DNA of 64,000 nucleotides from Ceratotherium simum simum (Eukaryota > Chordata > Mammalia > Perissodactyla > Rhinocerotidae), in contig NW_004454216.1 of NCBI RefSeq assembly GCF_000283155.1, positions 5,259,144 through 5,323,143 of the forward strand, written 5' to 3'. The notes beneath the pieces are model-generated. The model saw only the letters and a program-made list of their open reading frames with translations, had not been told where the DNA came from and did not search any database. Position numbers and translations under genes: made by a program. Positions 46,190-58,604 of this stretch are shown here, piece after piece. Position 1 is the stretch's first letter; each line of letters begins with the position of its first letter.

Positions 46190-49100
46190 TGCACCTCCTG
46201 CAGTTGATTGGACAGAAAGGCAAAGTGCTCATCTTTAAAATCTCCAGTCTGAGGCTTCCTGTTATGAAAATATCTGAGCTCAGTCAAACCCAGAGAAGAG
46301 ATATGGCTCTGTCAGGAAACTTTGGTTTAGTGATGAGGAACCACTTATGATCAGGATCTCATTCAGTGCCAAACCCTTCCCTATACTATATTTATACCAA
46401 CATGGAGGTGGAGGAGATGTTGTGAAGGAATAGGAAACTGATAGGATGGGTTGGAGGTTCTCTCAGATAAACATTACAGGATAATTCAAGAAAGTGTATT
46501 TGGGGAGATATATATCCTAAGGCTAAAGTAACTATGAAATAATTCACTGATTATACCAAGTCATTGATTACTAATTGACTGAAATTTTTGTTGTTGTTGT
46601 TGTTATTCCAGTTAAGGAGAAATAAAGGTGCCCAAACTATTGTAAGAGATAGAAAGGAGACAACTAAGGAGAGAAAGGAGAAAGGAAGAAAAGGGGACAT
46701 TTGTAGAAACACAAAATGAGAGAGAATATTGCCTGAAGTTTTTTTGTCTTACAAATTTGGCGACTTTTCAGTCATGAGAAGTTCGTGAGAAATACGTTAT
46801 GTACTAGAAGATTATGCTTTTCATTTTTGTTCAAGTCCTTACAGTCCCTATTTCACAAAGGAAATATGCACAACTGTGTCTTATTCCAAATAATCCATCA
46901 GGTGTGGAGCAGCGAAGTGAAGGCAACCTGGCCTTTTGCCTTCTCTCCATCCTGATCCTTATTGCCAAGTGGTGCTGGTTGAGGCTTATCACAGCCGCTG
47001 AGTGTCCTGTGGGGAATGATATGTGCTATCAGGTTAAAGATGCTCATCTTTCAAGGCCCCAAGAGACATTAATTCTGAGGCATTTGGACTATTTTCTTCA
47101 TTGGATAGCTGTATCAGTAACTTGATATTGAACTACAAAGGATTAAAGCCTCAGTTGTTCAAAGGGGTTCTTGGACTTGAAAATTTGGGGGCTACTGGTA
47201 TAGGACTCAATCTTTGTCTACCTGTTTGGCATTTTTTATAGGATGGGTTTATCATTAAGGACGTTTTGGCTACAAGTCACTGAACACCTGACTTAAACTG
47301 GCTTAAGCAATGAGAAAGATTATTGGTTCACATATGTGAGAAGCACAGTGGAAGGGCTATCTGCAATATCTCTACAGTTTGCTTTATTTACATCCATGTT
47401 GACTTTATTCCCAGATAGACTCTCTTATAGTGGTCATAAGATGGCTGTAGCAGCTCTAGACCTTGTATCTTTGGGGCTATAAATCTGCTGGGGAAGAGCA
47501 AGCCTCTCTTTCCTAGAAGTCCAGAAAGATCTCAAACCACCTCATTCCATTTTACTGGCTCTGATTGGGTCACATCCCTATCTCTGAACCAATAGCAGAT
47601 ACACTGCTTGCCTTAGCCCTGGGCACTATCCCTGCAGACAGCAAGTGGCTCGCAGCTGACCTACAAAGGCAGAGAGGTGAAAGAGCGTATCCTTAAACAG
47701 ATCCTTAAGTGAATGAAGCCTGAATGGCTAAAGAACAATACATGTTCATTAGAGCAAGATTGAGTGAAAGAAGTAGAAAGATTTGAAGAGGAAAGAGAAC
47801 GATGATGGAGAAGAGGTAAGGATGGGTAAGGAAGTATCTATACAGATGTGACCTGTATTTAGATATATGTTCAGAATTTCTAAGCAAGTAATTTTTTTAT
47901 TGATGTCAAAGAACCTGTGACTATACTTTATATAAAAGACTATACTTTCTATATTTTATTTAAAAAACTTATATTAACAAAATTCTTAAAAAGAGGAACA
48001 GTGAGAATAAAAAGTAAGAATAAAAATAAACTATTTTGTTTCATCATCATCAAAAAGATGACCCTATTCAAATTACATTTCCTACATACTCAACAATGTA
48101 TAGCTATAAGTATCTCGTCCCAGCTCTGAAGTCTTATATTTAAAATGGCAACTTTTATAGTCATATTTTACTATTGAATAATTATTATTCTTTTCCAGTC
48201 AGGCACTGGATGATTGAGCTATGTTTGAAAGGACAAACCAGTTCATGTAAGAACTTTTGCTACCTACATTTGTACCTATACCGTTGAGATTTAGCCAACC
48301 CCAGCTCTCTAATCAGATGTTGATAACTGTGGCTTTTGTATACTAAATCACCCTACCAGCTAGTAGGACTCTTGATCGGCCAAATTACCTTCCAAGGGAT
48401 TCCCTGGAAAATAGACCAACAATTTTGTAAATAAGGGAGACAGGTAACAAGGAGGGAGGAGGCAATGGCAGATGTATGAAGTGAAGGAAAAGAGAAAGTC
48501 AGCTAGACAGGACAGCCATGTGATGGGCTAGAAAGCATGGTTTTTTGGCCACAATTACCTAGAACATTTGTCTCCTTAAAATATTGTCCTTGAAACTACT
48601 GAGAATGTTCCCTGATATGCTTGGGAAAGCTTGTCATCTTTATGTTTGGACTCTGCAATAAAAGAATACCAGGCTACTGTTTTGGGGGTTGGTGTCCAGA
48701 ATACAGTGAATATTGAAAGTGAGATTGATAACCCAATCCCTCTAATCACCCTCCAGATGAGCAGATAGGATCCGGAGTCTGATGCATCTCTTAAGGCTTT
48801 ACTTTCCACTGGGCTGACCTCCAGAAAGAGACAGCCCGTCCCTGCAAGGCTGGATGCATCCCCAAGGCCGTTCAGGCAGAACAAGTAGTATTTCCATGGA
48901 AACCTTACATATGCTCATGTGTGCATATCCCCACCTGGCATTTGTCCTTCCAGTGACCAAGCCAAATGAGGCAATTTGTGCTATGCCCACTGGAAGTAGG
49001 AATTGCTTCATTAACACCATATCCTGCTAGCAGGATTATAGGAAAAGGAGTGTCGGTTTCCTTTAGGGAAAGTGATTTTCTACTGGGTCCTTGCCAAAGG

Positions 49101-50250
49101 TCACACTGACAATATTTTGAGACAAGCTGGTCCATACTCTTCATATGGCTGCTGTGTGTTTTGTGGCCAGAGTTCCTTTTTGTAAATAAAATCTAATATA
49201 GCACAGACCTACTTACTTTGGGAGAGGAAGATGCTATTTACCCAAGGTAGAAAATTGGCAGTATATTATCAGAGGGTATTTTCTGAGCAAATATTTAATC
49301 AGAACCTCTTCTATTTGTCTGTTTTGGCCAGAGGATGTTCTATGAAATGCAATGCAGTTCCACTCTTATGTTCATGATTTACCCAGAGCTTTGCCACAAG
49401 CTGTTGTGTATGAAAAGAAAGTTCAGTATTTCTAATTATATTATGTACCTAGTCTATTATCTGACACTTCTCTGTGTTGCCAAATAAATTTTTATCTACA
49501 TTTCCCATTGCCAAATTTCAAGGTCCTGTGAATTCACATTTTGTTAAGTTTTTCAGGAGATATCACGGATGTAATATAAATATAGTCACATAGTGTTACA
49601 CACTCTTGCCTTACCAAGCACATGTATGAACCCACCAAATCCAGTCTATTTGTGATTTTATATTTTTCTCTAGCCTGAACATTTGTTTTTGACAAATACC
49701 CAGGAATGTTGTCACATTGCTGAAAAGTGTTTAGTTAACTCAGGTGACATATGAATGGCATTGAGCAAAAATATTAGTGACATATTGTTTCAATGTTCTT
49801 TTTCTTTGCAGAGGTCACATGAAAGTGAGAATTAAAATTTTCCCCCTTTTTCTACATTGTGTTCTTATTCTACTTCTTAATCTTAGTTGAAGAAATAGAT
49901 TGTCTGGATCTTTTCTCTAAGTTTTCTTGCCAAACAGTGGGAGGAATGCCTCAGGCAATTATAATGATAAGATGGATCTCACATATTGTGACGATGGTCA
50001 CTTACGTGATATTGTTCTGTGGAATATTGAAGTGGTGTTCCAATGTGCAATCTGAATAGGTGGTAGCACAGCTGTTTCCTAACTTTGTCCATTATATCAT
50101 GTGATGCAGACCACAATGCAATTATGAGAATTTATTTTCGGGTGAATAACATAAATCCAGTTAACCTCTCACCCATGAACATGGTGGGAGTGTGTGTGTT
50201 CACTAAGCATAAAGGGAGAAACAGCTCTACCAATTTCCAGGAACATAGTT
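46190..50250. other. Unique or unassigned DNA
   Basis: A (TTG)n tract lies at about 46588-46606. 47265-47660 looks like an old interspersed repeat I cannot name (see its own entry). A short direct repeat of the type GACTATACTTTATAT/GACTATACTTTCTAT is at about 47921-47955. No coding signal; minus-strand frames at 48576-49144 overlap each other and carry no known motif. Confidence 0.45.
47265..47660. repeat. Unassigned old interspersed repeat
   Basis: Blocks GTTTTGGCTACAAGTCACTG, ACTTAAACTGGCTTAAGCAATGAG, TTGGTTCACATATGTGAG, AAGATGGCTGTAGCAGCTC and CTGATTGGGTCACATCC..CTGAACCAATAGCAG have the texture of a dispersed family I have met but cannot name with confidence. Confidence 0.5.
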
Positions 50251-50254
50251 TAGT

Positions 50255-50450
50255 TGGGGAAAAGTCTGACTTTTGGAGTCAGAAACTCAGGTGTTTGAAT
50301 TCCACTGCAGGTTCTTTCCAGCTCTGTGAAATTGGCCAAGTTCTCTGAGCATCTTCATTGTTTTCTTGGGAGAAATAAATGAAGAGATGTCTATAAAAAG
50401 AGGTCTAATTGATAATAGTTGTTCAATCAATATGCTCTTCTTCCACTATG
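50255..50450 (+). repeat. MIR SINE
   Basis: CTGACTTTTGGAGTCAGAAACTCAGGTGTTTGAATTCC..CAGCTCTGTGAAATTGGCCAAGTTCTCTGAGC matches MIR; the 3' part is eroded. Confidence 0.75.
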
Positions 50451-50464
50451 CTGTGATCTTATTA

Positions 50465-50565
50465 CAGCAATAATTATATCTTTACTCTTGGTATCCCCCA
50501 AGCTTAGAACATTTCCTGAAACTTAGAAAACATTCCATAAATGTTTATTGAATGAATGTGTGAAT
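50465..50565 (+). repeat. L2 LINE 3' end fragment
   Basis: GGTATCCCCCAAGCTTAGAAC..ACATTCCATAAATGTTTATTGAATGAATGTGTG. Confidence 0.7.
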
Positions 50566-50569
50566 TTTA

Positions 50570-52520
50570 AAATTTGACAATTGCAGACAATCACACCAGA
50601 GACTCAAATTAAAAACTAAAACAAGCTAATAAAAATACTCCAAGGACCTGGATTCCTTTGTTTGGCCCAGTTCTGATAATGAAGATAAAACTAAGACTTG
50701 AGGAAGCTGTTGAACAATTGACAGTGAAGCTTTGAAACTTCTATTAGAGATGCTCAGCAGCATCATGCATGGAGTTGGTCTTTAAAAATAGTAATTTTAG
50801 AAGAAAAGTATGTTGCTTAAAATTAAATTAACTCTCCTAATGAATAAAAAGCAGAAATATAGAAATGTCTCATTTTTTAGTATGTCTTCATTATAAAAAG
50901 AGGAAAGTCGAAGGGTTTTCACTACTATTTGCCTCATGAGCCAATGTTTCTACAAGAAATATCCACAAACATTGAAAAGAAAACATTTGCCTACTCTGCT
51001 TTTAGCCTTTCTGGAGTCACTAATTCCCACTTTGAGAGAAGGTATATTAAAAGGAAGTTTCTTTCTCAATTTTTATTTTTTAATGTATTTTTGTACTTGT
51101 GAATTTGCACATCTCCTGAAGATGATTTAAGACTTACAAATGTACTCTGATAGTATTAATTTGAACATGTGTTTTCTGCCTTTTCTTCCACCTTTCATTT
51201 AACTCAAAATGCCTTTACTGCACTAAAAAAAAGAACGTTAGTTTATTCCTACTATTTGACTAAGGTGGGGTCTATAGACGCAAAAGAAATGGGTGGGATA
51301 TGTATGTGTCACATATGTGTCACTTGAGTATGACTATCAATATCCACAGAAAAATTTTCAAACAATCAGATCAGCCACTATATAATTCAACATATAAACC
51401 AAACTTGTTTGGTATCCAGATTAATTGAGCTTTCGTATGGTAAATTAAATAATAAAAGCCTATGCATTTTGCATTTCATTAGTAGACAGGTCTCAGCAAA
51501 TTCTGGAGATGGCTACTATATCATTTGAGTTATTCCCTATAAATAAATCACTATAAATGAATCCAGACATTTGAGAAATTTACAGAAATGATTAATTAAT
51601 ATCTAAACCAGCACTTCTCATTCTAGCTAGATTTCTATTTCACAGAATGACTTAAATATCCATAGAGCAAAAAAGAGTTAGGATCCAGACAAATCTCATT
51701 TGCAAGTAGTAGGATTTATTGACAGGCTTTCCTCATCTCCCCAGCTAGATTCTTAACCCCTTAAGGGATAGATGAAAATCCTATTTGTATCTGCAAGCAC
51801 TCAACATCTGCTCTGACTCTAGACTTAGATGCTTAACAAACATAAATGAAGGACATAATCCAAGGTGCCATTTTCTATCATTCATTAGGTTTTGAACCAA
51901 CCCTGCTTTACTTCCAAGAGAAATTTGGCACGGGGATTGATATCCCTTGGATGTGTCCCATTCATAATGCTCTTGAATGCTCTTGTGAGGGACTGGTGCT
52001 CTGACTTTCTGCCTCCATATACCCTCAAATCTCACCAGTTACAGTGAGGCAGATAGGGTGCATCTTGACTCATATGATCCAGCTGAGATTCAAATTGAGT
52101 TTACACATTGCCAAACAGAAAATACAGTCTGAGATCCAGATGTGTTAGCTGCTTGTTTGAGCTTCCCTGTTTTTGTCATGATTTTTCTTTTCACCTAGAC
52201 AAAAGTTTAGAAGCTTTGGATCAGTATATTCAAAGTCCAAAGCCATGTTTATCTCAATTTCCCAATCATCCCCCACAAAAAGCAAATAAAAACCCAAAAC
52301 CCTTTCTCTTCATCCTTGGGGTCTGCAGAAGAATCCTGTCTGCAAATGGGTATAAAATGCTGCAGCTTGAAGGTCCAGATTCAGGTTCAGAGTCCAGATT
52401 CTATTATCCACATTTTCCCCTGAGCTATATATTTCTTAGTGTGCAAAGGAATATTATTTACCATGAAAGAGAAATGAGCCCAGGTACAACCACAGATCTG
52501 AATTCCCTAACCCTTACTGA
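50570..52520. other. Unique DNA, no gene recognised
   Basis: No repeat family recognised. Frames at 51781-52035 (minus) and 52108-52596 (plus, 162 codons, the longest without Ns) show no domain. The latter runs through the 44-bp tandem duplication and looks like chance. Confidence 0.45.
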
Positions 52521-52521
52521 A

Positions 52522-52609
52522 TTCTTTTCCCTTTTGGTTACTAATTATATAATCATTACGAGTTTTTCTTTTCCCTTTTGGTTACTAATTATATAATCAT
52601 TACGAGTTT
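52522..52609 (+). repeat. Perfect 44-bp tandem duplication
   Basis: Copies at 52522-52565 and 52566-52609 are identical by eye (TTCTTTTCCC..ATTACGAGTTT), implying a recent duplication. Confidence 0.97.
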
Positions 52610-52624
52610 TTATTGTTGCCAGAA

Positions 52625-54405
52625 GAAATACCATCAAGTACACTCTGCCAAGTTTTTTTGTTTTATCTATTATTTATTGAACTGCCCTAGTTTGTCAAGC
52701 CCGTTAGGAGTAGTGGATTGAAAGTGACTTCAGAACAAAACTCTTAGGAATTAGCGTACGAGATGCTCCTCTATTTCGTCGTTCTTCCAACTGAAGTAGA
52801 GCAGCAAATAGACGCAGTCAGTCTGTGGGAGACTAATTCCTGTTGAGCTTAGGAGGGTCCAGTCGAGGGGAGTTAAAGAAAAGGTTTGCGGAGGGTGTTG
52901 CAAAACCAGCAAAGATAGTCAAGGCAGTGAAGGAAGATAAATGAAGCAGAGAATGCCACTGGATGTACTCTCTTAGCTGGGAAAGAAGAATCACAAACAA
53001 TGAACATAGACACCAAGGAAAGATAAAGGAACATGCTGAAGAAAAGAGAAAAAGTACCAGAGGAAGAAAACTATGATGAATAATTAACAACTGTGAAAGG
53101 GAGAGAAGTAGAGAAAGGAAAAACAAACGAGTATCCCAGAAGATGGTATCTCTTGATTATTGTTGGGAAAAAATAGGCACGAAACAGATGAAGTCTTACT
53201 TTGTTCTCGTAAAAACTTCACTGAATGATGATATTTCAGAGCTGGCTTTAGATATGGAAATGAGTTTGTCGCTGTCTTGCTCCCTATAGCAGAAATCATT
53301 CTCTGCTTTCAAGTGGGAAAGAGACAACAGGAGCCAGGACACCAATCACAATAGGAGCATACCAGGCTAAGCCAGAGGTCCCTCGGAAATAAATGACCCT
53401 GAAGTACTGCAGGGAGGATTTTCTGTTTCTAACTTGCTCTCTTCAAAACCCAAAATCTCTGCATCCTTCCAGACACTGCTATCTGATTTGTTCCCCCCAA
53501 ATTAGCAAAAGCCAGTCAGTTCTTTGCTGTGCAAGATTAGGAGTAGAGTTTTCAGTAACCCCCTATTTTAAAACAATAACCCTCTACATGTGTAAAATGA
53601 ATATTTTTGTTAAAGCTTCCAAGAAGTACTTATGACCCCAATTGTATTTTCTTCTTTGAGTGTGTGTGTGACCATCTCCATGTCTACAGAGTCTGTAACT
53701 GTTATGAACAACTTTATTTCTTTAACTGGCTCTTAACTCCATATATTCTGTAGTTTTAAAGTTGAATGGAGAATATTTATCCTCTTTTTTTCTCACATTT
53801 TTACATTTTCATTTAGTGTTTTCAAATCTCTCTTGGCCAGAAATTTGTTCACAGCTGTAATTTGCTTTTATAAATATGGTTGGTGGTAAATCAGTCTCTA
53901 AAATGTTTTCAAGGTTACTTACATTTTAATTAACTTAAAATGCTTAAATGCTAAGGATATATTTTTTAGATTTGGTTTTTCCCAAATGACTTAATCCGAA
54001 TAAACTTTTGAAGGTTTGAGACAAAGACTGCACCCTAGATGATTCCCCCAAAACTGGATTAGTTTAAGACAAGAATGTAATACTTTGGTATAACTCTGGA
54101 GCAACTCAGAAGGCCTCAGAACCCACAGATAATTTTCATGCGTTAAGAAGCAGTGATGTCCTTGGTTCTCTGGGATATGAGAGTGGTAGGTCTTCTATTC
54201 AAACTGCAAAAGTTTCCGTGGATAAAAATTTACAACCTTTGTGGGCCTTTCTCCATTCATGTTGCTCAGGTACCTCTCATTTTTGCACATCAGTGGACAA
54301 TGCTGAATGATTCCATTGTTCTTTCTAGATGAGAAGTTCGTTTTCCACCAGACATATGAAAAGAATTTCATATTTGTTGCTTTTATGCCGAGCAGTCTGA
54401 CCATG
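52625..54405. other. Unique DNA, nothing recognised
   Basis: Includes a purine-rich stretch (52970-53130). No transposon or coding signal is evident. Confidence 0.4.
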
Positions 54406-54409
54406 TAAA

Positions 54410-54575
54410 GTGGTAAGGAAGTTTTTGCCCCAAACTTGTATTCTTATAGTTCCTGACTGCATAGGTCTTTTTCTCCAAATCATATCTTGGTGGTAAGGAA
54501 GGTATATGGCTCCTTGTTCCAGAGTTGTAGTCCTATAGTTAGTTAGTGAATAGACTTTTTTTCCAAATCATACCT
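54410..54575 (+). repeat. Degenerate tandem duplication, period about 80 bp
   Basis: The unit starts TGGTAAGGAA (54411 and 54491) and ends CCAAATCATATCTT / CCAAATCATACCTT, with variable middles that share CTATAGTT or TTATAGTT. Confidence 0.85.
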
Positions 54576-54579
54576 TATA

Positions 54580-55590
54580 TTACCTGGGACCCAATGACTT
54601 AAGTCATCTCAAAATTTATGGGACTATATTGCACAGCCTCAAAGCCAGGGTACTTAAGACATTCTCCAAAGATGGCTTCGGTAAACCTGACTGATATCTA
54701 CTACGCTAACAAATTCTCAGGGCGGATAGTGATTTTTTTTCCTTTAAAATTTAGCATATCAGATCTATTATCCTGGGTACACTTATTCGTTTAAAATAAA
54801 AACATAATCCAAGAGAACACTTTTGATTCATAATGGTTTTAATGAAAGAGGCAAAGGAGAGCGTGTAACAATTAAAGCAGAATGGCTTTTGTTCTTCAAG
54901 TTCAGTGATAAATTAATAATTGTTATTAATTTTCCCACTTTCTTCCACATCATAACATTTCCCACGTGATATAGCTTTGCCTATTGTTGAAATGTCATCA
55001 AAGTTGAAAAACCTAGATATTCTTTGCTATTTCTTTCCATACGTATTATAAGAAGTACAAATTAAGTTTAGAATACATGCAGAGAATAAACTCTGTCTCT
55101 GAGAAAAAAATGCTTCTGCTGTGGCCCATGACTGGAGGAGGTGTTATACACTACTTTCCCAAAACTCCTTTTAAGACACAATCAATCACATCCCAATGGG
55201 AGGGCAGCTCACTCTACCTTTGGTTATTGAGAAAATAAATGAAAACTACCTATTTACCCACCACTTGGTAATGATCATAGTTAACGTTTTGATATATATC
55301 CTTTATTTGTGTGTGTGACTTTCTGTGTTTCTGTGTATGTGTGTGTATGTATAAATGGGCTTTACTGTACCGTATATTTGCTTTATTTATTCAGCCATAT
55401 ATTGTGAATATTTTACCAGCCCGTTAAATTTATTTCTACAATCTACATTTTAATGACAATATAGAATTCCATTAAATTCAAGTAATATTATTTAATCAGT
55501 TTCCCCTATCATTTCCACATTTATCTTGTCTCCGATGTTTTGATACCTTGATTTTTATTTTCACACAGCGAGGGCCTCTGAGAGGGAGGA
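54580..55590. other. AT-rich unique DNA
   Basis: A loose GT-rich run lies at about 55307-55350. No gene or repeat family recognised. Confidence 0.4.
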
Positions 55591-55865
55591 TAGTGAAATA
55601 AAAGCAGTGCAGGCTCTGAAGCTAGCCTGCCTGAGTTTTGACTTGGCTTTGCCATTTATTAGCTGTATAAACTTTGGCAAATCACTTAACCTAGCAGTTT
55701 TGTCATCAACCTATCAGTTTTGTCATCTGTAAAATGGGCATCCTAATCGCACCTACCTCAAAGTGTTGCTGGAAGAAAGTTTCATTGAGATAATACTCGT
55801 GTTGTGTACAGAGGAATGTTTGGCACCACCTGAGCATCTCACTAAATATGAGCTACCATTTTTCA
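55590..55865 (+). repeat. MIR SINE with 20-bp internal duplication
   Basis: GCAGTGCAGGCTCTGAAGCTAG..TTGGCTTTGCCATTTATTAGCTG..CATCTGTAAAATGGGCATCC..ATTGAGATAATACTCG matches MIR. A tandem unit AACCTAGCAGTTTTGTCATC (55688-55707) repeats at 55708-55727 with one mismatch. Confidence 0.9.
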
Positions 55866-56377
55866 GTTCTAGAGAACTTGGTAGAGAATGAAATATACTG
55901 TGCCAATCAAATATTGTCAGTTATTGCTTTAACTGTGGCAGAGGTTTGTGATTTATTTTTTAAAAGCTGTAAGAAAGTTTAGACAAAGTCAAAATTGTGT
56001 AGATTAAAAACAGTCCGTGATACCCCCTCGGCACTGACACAAAAATAAATAAATTTTCATGACCTGTGAAGTTTGTGGTTGTGACCTTCCTGGGAAGGTC
56101 AGAAAAGTTTCAAACTTGTTGCCGAGCCCAAGATTTGTACATTGATAAAGTATTTATCTTTTACTCACTGAGGTCTCAATGCTAAGCAAGAATGCAATAT
56201 TTCAGTTTTTAGCTTTAGGTCTTACAGTAAGCAACTATTATGGGGTGAAAAGGTCTGCAGAAAGGCCAGTGAGTTCAAGTAATGAGAAAAGTGCGCAGAG
56301 ATGAAACGTGATTGGGATAAAAAAATTGAAGCTGTTGTGACCTTTGCGACTCTAGGCCATCATATTGCCTCTAGCCT

Positions 56378-56746
56378 GAGTGTTCTTAACCTGGGGTTCC
56401 CGTATGGGCTTCATGGAGTCTGTCATCCACCTGAAATCGTTGATATTCTGTAATCAGAAGGCCACTTTATGAGTGCAGAATTAAGGTAAAGGGAGTTAGC
56501 AAGAATATCTAAATGGCTCTCAATCTCAAGTTGTGATGATAGCCTGATGCATCCATCAAATTTGGTTTGTTTTTTCACTCAGGGTTTAAGGAAAGCTTAA
56601 AAAGGTCTATGATAGTCTTAAAACCCCTGAGCCCAAACCATAACGTTGTGTATGTGTATATTTGTAGTTTTTCCAAGTAGAAGTTAAATAGTGTTGGTCA
56701 TATTTTCAAAAATATCTGGGAACCAAAGCTGGCTAAGAACTACTCA
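56378..56746 (+). mobile_element. hAT-family DNA transposon (non-autonomous)
   Basis: Terminal inverted repeats (GAGTGTTCTTAACC at the left; the right end reads GGCTAAGAACTACTCA) enclose 369 bp with no transposase. A perfect 8-bp target-site duplication TCTAGCCT flanks it (56370-56377 and 56747-56754); hAT elements duplicate 8 bp and Charlie elements favour CTAG-centred targets. Which end is 5' is arbitrary here. Confidence 0.85.
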
Positions 56747-57049
56747 TCTAGCCTGCTGGACTGCTCCAGAAGCTGGGATCAGCTGCCTGTGAGCCTTGCT
56801 TTTGGGACTGCCCTTGCATTAAAATCCCAGTCTCCCAGAACTTCAGGCTACCAGAGATTGGTTTCCACACATTTGTTGCCAGAACTCCCTAACTGCACAT
56901 GTTTTCTCACTGTTTGTTTGTTTTTACTTCTACTGTTCACAATGCAGAGCCCACTCAGATTAAGATCTTGTATTCTTAGAGATTTTGGCAACATGTAATA
57001 TACATTTGTTCAGACATGATTCTATTTCTTACTCCATAAACCAGTCCAT

Positions 57050-57235
57050 GCCCTCCACCCTTCCCTTGGCTGAGTTAATTTCTTTCTCATTTGGGTTACC
57101 AGCATACCTTGTACTTCTGTCATAACACATCTTGTTTGAAATTTCTTAGTCTCTCCATAGACCTTGAGAAAGTTTATGTCTTTTTATCTCTCCATCACCA
57201 GCACCTAAATTCATGCCTGAACAAATGTATGTTAT
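57050..57235 (+). repeat. L2 LINE 3' end fragment
   Basis: TCTCTCCATAGACCTTGAGAAAG..CATCACCAGCACCTAAATTCATGCCTGAAC in L2 order. Confidence 0.5.
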
Positions 57236-57834
57236 CTGGGTTACCAAATAACTCTAATGATGTCCTTCACAATATTGTATGGAACATTACATGGACTCCT
57301 CTTTGTAAAGGTAAACTAAAGAAATTGTCTTTTTAGCCATAGTGACTTATATAAATAATTGTGTATCTATCCCTTTTTGTGCTGACTGCCCAGAGCCATA
57401 TTTATGATATCCCTGTCATTAGTGTACAGAAATCATGACAAAACTCAACATTTGTTTTATTTTGTCATCCTTTTTTGTCATTTTCCCTTTTCCCTGATTT
57501 CTTTGTATCTTTTAATAAATACTACTTGCATGCATAGTTAAGCCATCTGAAATCAGTTTGACATAAGATATAAGGTATAACCAATTTGGTGTAAGATAAA
57601 AAGTATCGTATAAAAGTATATATAAATAGATCCATATATGTAGTCATGTAATAATTCCTAGTCCCAACCACCATTTCTCCATAGATAACAATCTATTGGC
57701 TATCTGATGGAATCTAGTTCCCACTGGAATATATACATACATGTATATACATATGTAACGTAAAAAAATAAAAATTAACTTGGACTTGGATTTGTATTTG
57801 AGTACTGACTCTGCTTCCTATTTTCATTTATACA

Positions 57835-57945
57835 AGATTCAATTAGTATTTACCTCCTACTCTTTATCAGGCATGTGTGTAGGTGATGGGGATACAAAGA
57901 TGAATAAGACAGAACCTCTGGTCTCACAGAGCTAACTCTGTAATC
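57835..57945 (-). repeat. L2 fragment, antisense
   Basis: CAATTAGTATTTACCTCCTAC..GGTGATGGGGATACAAAGATGAATAAGACAG. Confidence 0.7.
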
Positions 57946-57964
57946 CTGAGCAAATCTGTGAAAA

Positions 57965-58600
57965 GATGGTGGATTGAACACACATCCAATTTTACTCTCC
58001 CCTAAACTCTAGTCAACCTGCTGTAAAGGGATTTTTTTCTCTAAAGACAAACATACAAGGGGAGATGGGAAGAAAAGACAGGAGAGCATGGCAAAAGCAA
58101 TTTTGGAAGCTGTAAAGCACATGGGTGACTGAAACTGATTTAGCAGACATGAAACCCCTGAAGCCTAAGCCAGTAACGAGGAAAGCTGAAAACCAAAGCA
58201 ATTCTTCCCACAAAGTCCCCAAACTGTGGAGGAATTGGCAGCACTTATACTACTGGAAGGAGGAGGAAAATCAGAGGGGGAGGGGCAATAAGATAAGAGA
58301 AATTGAATGCTGTTTAAAAGTGAGGTAATCCCTAGATCCTTTCCTCTCTCTATGCCCCTCTCCAACTCTTCTTGACTAAACTAAGCACAATAATTTAGGT
58401 CATTCTCTGGAGAAAGTAAAACAAGGTCTCTGTACTGGGGGATAACAAATACAGTTGAGGGTCAGATACATGATGTTTGCACATTAAATAATAATACCCC
58501 AGCCCCAGCCCTAATTTTCCACTGAGACTTCAGAGTATTGGCAGCCAGATTTTACCATCTGTGCAGAATATTGTATGACTCTTTCCTGGGGAAGATAACT
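57965..58600 (+). repeat. Old L1M/HAL1-type 5'UTR fragment
   Basis: Opens AAAAGATGGTGGATTGAACACAC, the usual L1-type start, and continues with AGCACATGGGTGACTGAAACTG, AACTGTGGAGGAATTGGCAGC and TGAGACTTCAGAGTATTGGCAGCC. The ORF1-like region at 59990 may be its continuation. Confidence 0.5.
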
Positions 58601-58604
58601 AAAA

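Noticed and set aside
48576..49144. Overlapping minus-strand frames with plausible amino-acid mix
   Set aside because: Three frames overlap each other, none has a known motif, and no exon boundaries are evident.
52108..52596. Longest N-free open frame (162 codons, plus)
   Set aside because: No domain, no flanking splice or promoter signals, and it reads through a recent 44-bp duplication that keeps the frame only by chance of position (44 is not a multiple of 3).
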